Below the pieces are notes generated by a model. That model was not told the DNA's origin. It was given only the letters and a program-made list of their open reading frames with translations, and searched no databases. The translations under genes and the position numbers were made by a program. A stretch of DNA of 64,000 nucleotides from NCBI RefSeq assembly GCF_016865425.1, contig NZ_AP023355.1:5082198-5146197 (forward strand), in the 5' to 3' direction. Below are positions 58,714 through 64,000 of this stretch, piece after piece. The DNA is from Actinocatenispora thailandica (GTDB lineage: Bacteria; Actinomycetota; Actinomycetes; Mycobacteriales; Micromonosporaceae). Each line of letters starts with the position of its first letter. The stretch's first letter is position 1.

Positions 58714-60984
58714 TCAGCGCTCGTGGTGGGGATGGTCCACGGCCACCGAGAGCAGCTGGCGAGTCAGCGCCTCCCGGACGGCGGCGGACGCCGAGGCGGC
58801 GGCGCGGTATGCGGTCAGCTCGTGCTCCACCGCGTCCAGCTGGTCGGCGATACTGCGCTGCGCCTCCATCGAGGGCACCTCGACGGTGAGTTCGCCGAGC
58901 CGCCGGGACTGGATCGACCGGACGACGCTGCCCCCGCTGTTGCGTCGCAGCCATTGGGTGACGTCCGGGCGGAGCAGGCACCGCAGCAGGTAGCGAGGAT
59001 CGACCACGTCTCGGCGCGCCCGGAGGCGGATCAGCCCGGTGTCGAACATCGCGCCGGCGGCGGCCGCGTCGACCAAGGCGATTCCTCCGACGCTGCCCTT
59101 GCGCACGCAGACCAGGTCACCGGGTTCCAGTTCGTACCGGGACCGGTCCGGCGTGCTCACCACGGAGATGTCGTCCAGCTCGGCCGCCAGTGCTCCGTCG
59201 TCCAGGTGCCGTGGGCGGACCAACCGGATCCGCACCCCGCCGTCCGGTACCTCCTTCAGTCGTCGGCTGGATGGCCCGGGCTGGACCTCGCACAGCTCGT
59301 CGAGCCGGACCGACCGACGTCGCCGTACCGGCGTCCTCGCATCGGTCAGCGCGGATACCGGTGCCGGGGAGAGTTCCGCCACCGCATCTCGGGCCCGTTG
59401 CAGGTCGGTCACGGCCGCGCCGAGGAATCGTTCCTGATCTGCACCGACGGTGCGCGGATCGGGGTCGAGGGCGACATGGCGACGCGGGTCGACGGAGCAG
59501 TCCGCGCGCACGACGTCGTCGGTGTGCACCTCCTGACAGGGCACCTGGGCGGACCGGTAGTCGGCGCCGACACGCCAGCGGCGGTAGCAGCGCGCGATCG
59601 CGTCCGGGTCGGCCAACACGGTTCGGCCGTGCACGCGCAGCCCCGCCGAGGTCGCATCGATGAACAGCACCCGCTCGGCGCCGCGCCGGCACAGCACCCA
59701 CAGCATGGTCAGTGCGCCGGTGTCGGCGAACAGACCTTCCGGCAGCGCGATGACCGCTTCGATCGCGCCCGAATCGAGCATCGCCTGCCGGACGGCCCGG
59801 TCGTTCGGATGGCCGGACACCGCGGCGATGTTCGGCATCAACACGAACGCCCGGCCGTCGGGCTCGGCGAGCGACTCCCAGGCGTGCTGCGGCCAGGCGA
59901 GGTTGGCGTTGTTGTCCGGCGGCCGGTCGAACGGCCAGGACCGCCCCGGCGCGAACATGCCGAGGGATGCGTTGAACGGCGGGTTGCACACCACCACGTC
60001 GAAGCGTTCCCGGGCGCGGTCCAGCGGAGCGCTCGGCGGGACGTCGAGGAGAACGCCGTGCAGGCCGAGCCGCTGCTGCGCCAGCCGTGGGCTGCGGTGT
60101 GGAGGTACGCAGCCACGGACCAGGAGGTCACGGCAGGGCAGGCCGGCCACGACCGCGGCCAGCAGTTCGCCCGTCCGGCAGTACGGATCGTAGGCGGCCC
60201 TGATGCCGACCGGGGCGAGCTTGGCCACCAGCTCGGCCACGGTCGGCGGCGTGACGGGCTCGCTGCTGCGGCGCTTGTCCCGCAGCTGGAACCGGTCGAC
60301 GAGCCGGTCGAACACCGGCGCCGCGGTTGCGGCATCGGTGATCTTCCTGCTGGCCAGGATCGTCTTGACGGCGTCCCGAACCTTCGATTCGTCCGCCGCC
60401 GGCTGGCCGGCGGCCGGCACCCCGCCGACTCCCATCGCCGCGATCTGGTCCAGCAGCAGTTGCCGGTATCGCGGCTCGCCGATGCGCCGGTACACATGCG
60501 CTTGCAACAGGTCGTCCACCACCGCCTCCGGCGTCCCGGTCGCGCCGTCGTGCTCGGTCGCGCCATCGTTCTCGGTCGCGTCGGTGTCTGGACCGGCCGA
60601 CCGGAACCGCTGGCCATAGGTGCGCCCGGAACGCTCGGTGGGCCGCAGGGCGTTGCTGGGGATGCGCCGGCCGTCCAGCCAGGCGGCCACCTGGTCGGCG
60701 GCGAACAGCTCCCGGCCCGCCACGGTCTCGACGGAAGCCGGGAAGTCCGCGTGCCGCCTGCTCCAGTTGCTCACCGCACCCAGGCTGACCCCGGCACGAC
60801 CGGCGATCGCGGTCTGGCTCACCAGCGCCACGTGCGGATCTGCGGCCTCTCCCTCGGCCGACGTTGCAGTCGATTTGTTAACCTGAGCGAGCAGTACGCC
60901 GGCACTCTCGCCCTGCCATGACCTCAAATCGAGACCGCTCAGCGCGCTGATCGGTGCTTTTTCGGCTCGAACCTTCCTCGTCAT
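58714..60984 (-). CDS. N6-adenine methyltransferase fused to a type I specificity-like domain
   Basis: 756 residues. Residues 50-110 resemble an AlpA/MerR-like helix-turn-helix (AIAGRAGVSLGAVSNWSRRH..ELFAADQVAAWLDGRR). A helical region follows, then an HsdM-type N6-adenine methyltransferase with motif I YDPYCRTGELL (265-275; the usual GSG is changed to RTG) and motif IV NPPF (334-337). A C-terminal Methylase_S-like target-recognition domain starts at about 545 (RLDELCEVQPGPSSRRL.., SIQSRRLGELTVEVPSMEAQRSIADQLDAVE). No nuclease domain is seen. It likely modifies a specific DNA site, possibly for the DUF262-HNH protein upstream. Confidence 0.88.
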   Translation of the reverse strand: MTRKVRAEKAPISALSGLDLRSWQGESAGVLLAQVNKSTATSAEGEAADPHVALVSQTAIAGRAGVSLGAVSNWSRRHADFPASVETVAGRELFAADQVAAWLDGRRIPSNALRPTERSGRTYGQRFRSAGPDTDATENDGATEHDGATGTPEAVVDDLLQAHVYRRIGEPRYRQLLLDQIAAMGVGGVPAAGQPAADESKVRDAVKTILASRKITDAATAAPVFDRLVDRFQLRDKRRSSEPVTPPTVAELVAKLAPVGIRAAYDPYCRTGELLAAVVAGLPCRDLLVRGCVPPHRSPRLAQQRLGLHGVLLDVPPSAPLDRARERFDVVVCNPPFNASLGMFAPGRSWPFDRPPDNNANLAWPQHAWESLAEPDGRAFVLMPNIAAVSGHPNDRAVRQAMLDSGAIEAVIALPEGLFADTGALTMLWVLCRRGAERVLFIDATSAGLRVHGRTVLADPDAIARCYRRWRVGADYRSAQVPCQEVHTDDVVRADCSVDPRRHVALDPDPRTVGADQERFLGAAVTDLQRARDAVAELSPAPVSALTDARTPVRRRRSVRLDELCEVQPGPSSRRLKEVPDGGVRIRLVRPRHLDDGALAAELDDISVVSTPDRSRYELEPGDLVCVRKGSVGGIALVDAAAAGAMFDTGLIRLRARRDVVDPRYLLRCLLRPDVTQWLRRNSGGSVVRSIQSRRLGELTVEVPSMEAQRSIADQLDAVEHELTAYRAAASASAAVREALTRQLLSVAVDHPHHER

Positions 60985-61081
60985 GGCTCCAACGTAGCCG
61001 CCCGTCTACACTGCCGCACTAGCGCACTCGCGTGCGCCAGGATTGTTAACTGCACGGGCTACGGGCGGTCTCGCTGTCCCG

Positions 61082-61276
61082 TCACGTCAGCGAGCGGGTC
61101 ACCGTGTCGAGGTCGGCGTCCGTGATTCCGAGGACCGCGAGGGGGCCGGTGCTGGTAGCCTCGCGCACCGCTTGGACGACGTTCCTGTCCACCTCACCGA
61201 CGGCACACAATCCCGCTGGGACACCGCCGCGCTCGTGCCCGGACGCCGGCATCCTGCTTCTCGCACCCGCGCCCAC
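61082..61276 (-). CDS. Possible small hypothetical protein
   Basis: A 64-residue frame from GTG 61276, ending DLDTVTRSLT, between the DUF262-HNH and methyltransferase genes on the same strand. The C-terminal half (RNVVQAVREATSTGPLAVLG, then ITDADLDTVTRSL) looks protein-like. The N-terminus does not. It could be a small gene or a remnant. The rest of the gap 60985-61303 holds nothing else. Confidence 0.3.
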   Translation of the reverse strand: MGAGARSRMPASGHERGGVPAGLCAVGEVDRNVVQAVREATSTGPLAVLGITDADLDTVTRSLT

Positions 61277-61303
61277 GGCGGCGACCTCGCCTCGACACGA
61301 CTC

Positions 61304-63814
61304 TCACTCAGTTGCGGCCTGGCGGAACCAGTCGAGGGCGGAACTGGCGGCGGCGAGTGCGGTCGGGTCGGACAGTTGTGCCATGTCGAAGGACGGGCGT
61401 AGGTCGATCTTGGCTGCGGGGATCTGTACGTCGCCGATGGTGTTGCACACCTGACGGAACTCCTCCCGGAGGGCAGGGTCGTCGAACGGATGCCGCCCTT
61501 TCAGATGCTGGAAGACCACCTCGATCCGCCCGCTCACCGGGTACAGCGTGAACGGCCAGATGTGCCCGTCTCGCGTCTGAGTGAACAGGAAACAGCTCGT
61601 CTCCTTGCCGGTGCCGAAGCCGAGCCAGCTCGAAGGAGCATCGTCCCAGAACGCCAACAGGTGACGAACGGCGGCGACGGTCTCCGCCCGCTGGTTGTGC
61701 TCCAGCAGGCCTTCGAACGAATCCCGGCGGTCATCGGACCGGTCCTCGCCCTGCTCCGACAGGTCGATGTCCAGCTCGCCGGCCAGCTCCGCGGCCGTCA
61801 TCCGCGCCGCCGGGTCGGCCCGTCCGGACTCGTCGACCTTGACGCCTTCGGACCGCAGCAGTTCCAGCGGGTCGTCGGCACGGTCCGGCTCCAGCCAGCG
61901 AAACTGCGGGGACACCGTGCCGTCGGCGCTGAGCACCCGCCAGGGGTTGGGCGCCGCGTTGCTCGCCAGATGCGCCCCCACCGGCACCGGATGGCTGCCG
62001 ATCAGCTCGGCGAGGTCGCCGTAGCTCGTCCACGACCCGGCCGGGATCGCGGCGAGCGCCTGGTGCAGGGCCTTCCACTTGAGCTGCGAGACCGGCCGGG
62101 CGTGTTCTCGTGGCAGCGGTGCGGGCCACAGCGCAAGTGCCCGTTCGGCGAGCCGCTCGGCCCGCGCACGGATCTCGGCCGGGCCCCACCGCTGTTCGGT
62201 GGCGATCTCGTGGTTCATCGCCAACCCGCTGTCTCGCAACAGCGAACACTTGTCCGCGAACCGACGGTTGCCGAGCTCGCTGTTGTAGCCGGTGAGCGTG
62301 AGGTTGCCGAGGTTGTGTTCCAGCTCGGCGGCGACGTCGTCGACCGACTCGTCCGGGGCGCACCAGCCGGCCAGGTCGGCGCGCCAGCCGGCGCTCAGCG
62401 TCTGCGGCAGCACGTGCTCGATCGACAGCGCGGTGTCGTCCCACGCGATCGGCTCCTTGTGGTCGAGGTACTCCTCCAGCCGGCGGAGCACGTAGAAGCG
62501 TTGCGCCGGGCGGCCGGACCAATAGAAGTTGTTCTCCCTGATCGAGGCGACGACCTGGTCGTCGTCCGGCCAACGGTGCCGCTCCCGGGACAGATAGGCG
62601 CGAGTCTTCTCAACGACCGGCCCCTCGGCGAGTTCGCCGGGCAGCGTGTTGAGGATCCGGTTCAGGTTGTTGGTCGGGACCGCACACAGCATCCGGCGCA
62701 CCAGGAACGATTCGACGAGCCGCATCACCTCGACGATCTCGTCGCTGCGCACCGTGCCGTGGGCTCGCCGCTCCAGCAGCAGCATCAGCGCCGGGTCGGC
62801 GGCGTCGGTGCCCCAGTCGATGAACCGCTGCAGTCCCTGCCGGACGCCCGCCGCGTGTTCCTCGTCCGGGTGCCACAGCAGTCGCATGTACTCGGCCCGC
62901 CGGTGCCAGCGCGCCGCGACCTGCACGACCGCATCCTCGCCGCCCGACCGTGCCAGCTCGTCCAACGCCTTCTGGTGTGGTGCGTAGGTGTTGTCCTTGC
63001 GTACCCGGACGTTGCCGTCCATCACCAGGTCGTACCAGGCGAGCAGCTCGACCAGGGTGTTGCCCTCGTCCTCGCGGTCCAGCAGCCGTTCCATCGGCTC
63101 CCAGTGCCGCCGGTACACCTGTTCATCACGCGTGGGGAGCAGCATGAACAGGTAGTTGCGCAGCAGGTCGGACTGGCCCAACGTCATGCCGGTGTTGTTG
63201 AGCGACTCGAAGATCCGGTGCACGTTGTCGTCCCGGTCGGAGGTGATGCAGACCAGCTCCATACGCTGGCTGACCGCCTGCTCCAGCCGTTCGAGGTCGT
63301 GCGGGTCGTCCGGGTCGTCGTAGGCCATGACGGCGCGCTGGAAGAACCGGTACGCCTCGCCGACGTTCCCGGCACCCGGTCGACCGTCGAGACACGCGCG
63401 GTATCCCTCCCGGTCGACCTGGGTGGGCAGCAGTTTCCACCGCTCGCTGGACAGCCTGCTGTTGAGCAGGTAGGTCCGTTCGATCTCCTCGGCGACCGTC
63501 CGGTCTTCGCCGACGATCCGATCGCGTAGCGCGCACAGCAGGATCGACAGGGTGGTGAGTCGCTGCTGCCCGTCCACCACGATCCACACGGTGGTGCCAC
63601 CGGCGGCCGGGACACCGGGTGCGAGCACGAGCGAACCGAGAAAGTGTTCCGCCTCGTCCTCGTCGGTGATGGCGTTCGCCTGCTCGGTCACCGCCTCCCA
63701 CAGCGCGGCCCAGTTCTTCTTGCCCCAGCTGTACGGACGCTGATACAGCGGAACCCGGAACTGCGTCTTGGGCGTACTCACCAGCTCGGCGAACGTGGTC
63801 TTGCGAACCTGCAT
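61304..63814 (-). CDS. DUF262-HNH (GmrSD-type) nuclease fused to an alkyltransferase-like domain
   Basis: 836 residues. The N-terminal DUF262/GmrS NTPase part carries VPLYQRPYSWG (21-31), VDGQQRLTTL (80-89) and FESLNNTGMTLGQSDLLRN. The DUF1524/GmrD His-Me nuclease part has SIEHVLPQ (His467) and HNLGNLTLTGYNSELGN (His500). At 578-657 lies an O6-alkylguanine transferase-like DNA-binding domain (LAAIPAGSWTSYGDLAELIG..NAAPNPWRVLSADG) in which the catalytic PCHR is replaced by NPWRV, as in non-enzymatic ATL proteins. A further unrecognised C-terminal domain follows. GmrSD relatives cut modified DNA, and some depend on host marks. Confidence 0.88.
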   Translation of the reverse strand: MQVRKTTFAELVSTPKTQFRVPLYQRPYSWGKKNWAALWEAVTEQANAITDEDEAEHFLGSLVLAPGVPAAGGTTVWIVVDGQQRLTTLSILLCALRDRIVGEDRTVAEEIERTYLLNSRLSSERWKLLPTQVDREGYRACLDGRPGAGNVGEAYRFFQRAVMAYDDPDDPHDLERLEQAVSQRMELVCITSDRDDNVHRIFESLNNTGMTLGQSDLLRNYLFMLLPTRDEQVYRRHWEPMERLLDREDEGNTLVELLAWYDLVMDGNVRVRKDNTYAPHQKALDELARSGGEDAVVQVAARWHRRAEYMRLLWHPDEEHAAGVRQGLQRFIDWGTDAADPALMLLLERRAHGTVRSDEIVEVMRLVESFLVRRMLCAVPTNNLNRILNTLPGELAEGPVVEKTRAYLSRERHRWPDDDQVVASIRENNFYWSGRPAQRFYVLRRLEEYLDHKEPIAWDDTALSIEHVLPQTLSAGWRADLAGWCAPDESVDDVAAELEHNLGNLTLTGYNSELGNRRFADKCSLLRDSGLAMNHEIATEQRWGPAEIRARAERLAERALALWPAPLPREHARPVSQLKWKALHQALAAIPAGSWTSYGDLAELIGSHPVPVGAHLASNAAPNPWRVLSADGTVSPQFRWLEPDRADDPLELLRSEGVKVDESGRADPAARMTAAELAGELDIDLSEQGEDRSDDRRDSFEGLLEHNQRAETVAAVRHLLAFWDDAPSSWLGFGTGKETSCFLFTQTRDGHIWPFTLYPVSGRIEVVFQHLKGRHPFDDPALREEFRQVCNTIGDVQIPAAKIDLRPSFDMAQLSDPTALAAASSALDWFRQAATE

Positions 63815-63891
63815 GTCGACTCCAGCAACGGTCGGACGGGCGCGACGGAGGTTAGTCGTCGAAGGATCGAGTCGGGATCAGCTCATCGGAC

Positions 63892-64000
63892 AGGCTTGCC
63901 GACGACCGTGTGCAGCGCTTGGGCCGGGGTGCCGAGCCAGCCGAGCCAGAGGGCGTCGCGGGCCCGGGTCATGGCGACGAACAGTTGGCGGCGGGTCAGG
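63892..64000 (-). CDS. UvrD/Rep-type helicase, C-terminal end (partial)
   Basis: The minus-strand frame reaching the window edge reads LTRRQLFVAMTRARDALWLG, then WLGTPAQALHTVV and ends GKPVR. LFVAMTRARD is helicase motif VI of superfamily 1A (UvrD, PcrA and related). Only the last 36 codons are in the window. It lies 77 bp upstream of the DUF262-HNH gene on the same strand and may belong to that operon. Confidence 0.75.

Noticed and set aside
1-64000. tRNA, rRNA, transposase or integrase genes
   Set aside because: None was recognised on reading both strands; short RNA genes could still be missed without a covariance search.

Overview
The window comes from a high-GC, mycothiol-using actinobacterium, probably a filamentous or soil type (Micromonosporaceae- or Streptomyces-like; the genus cannot be fixed from sequence alone). 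The evidence is third-position GC bias in every gene, many GTG starts, ATGA/GTGA overlaps, a mycothiol S-conjugate amidase, and many HxlR, TetR, GntR-FCD, AraC and XRE regulators. No rRNA, tRNA, prophage or insertion sequence was recognised. The layout is accessory-rich: small regulator/enzyme pairs alternate with conflict (defence) genes.

Region by region. 1-5.4 kb: a secreted GH35 beta-galactosidase with a frameshift near its C-terminus, a terminator, and a divergent HxlR regulator/quinone-oxidoreductase pair. 5.5-11.1 kb: a small HAD protein, an unrecognised 317-residue protein, and a trypsin-NACHT-repeat protein translationally coupled to a Trypco1-like small protein, which is a probable STAND/NLR-type conflict system. 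11-21 kb: RibD-like reductase, membrane protein pair, double GNAT, TIGR03086 protein, VOC protein, aldo/keto reductase with a MerR-type promoter, a helicase-associated/WYL-like protein, a PPOX protein with a GntR-FCD regulator, and an AraC regulator.

21-30.6 kb: phytanoyl-CoA dioxygenase, a VOC gene remnant, VanZ-like protein, Mca, an amidohydrolase behind a GntR-type operator, an MFS exporter, a DinB protein and a lipoprotein. 30.6-34.8 kb: an AbiE toxin-antitoxin pair preceded by a perfect 22-bp inverted repeat and followed by a decayed copy of the upstream lipoprotein's 3' end, then a membrane NACHT NTPase. 35-40.1 kb: a two-component system divergent from an ABC/FtsX exporter. 40.2-41.8 kb: a DUF4041/GIY-YIG protein. 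42.1-44.6 kb: a secreted GH92 mannosidase with a LacI-type operator and a terminator.

44.8-50.1 kb: two SDRs, an XRE/MmyB-like regulator, a membrane M23 peptidase with 16-residue repeats, an ABC ATPase remnant, and a TetR gene with two tandem operators. 50.3-64 kb is a defence island: a complete type I Wadjet operon (jetABCD) with a GNAT gene coupled to its end, an orphan and decayed DarG antitoxin, a fused N6-adenine methyltransferase/specificity protein, a DUF262-HNH protein fused to an alkyltransferase-like domain, and the C-terminal end of a UvrD-type helicase at the window edge.

The GH35 and GH92 enzymes suggest use of plant or fungal glycans. The defence genes cover several strategies: proteolytic NLR, abortive infection, plasmid cleavage and modification-linked restriction. 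All functional statements are from reading sequence motifs; no database search was run.
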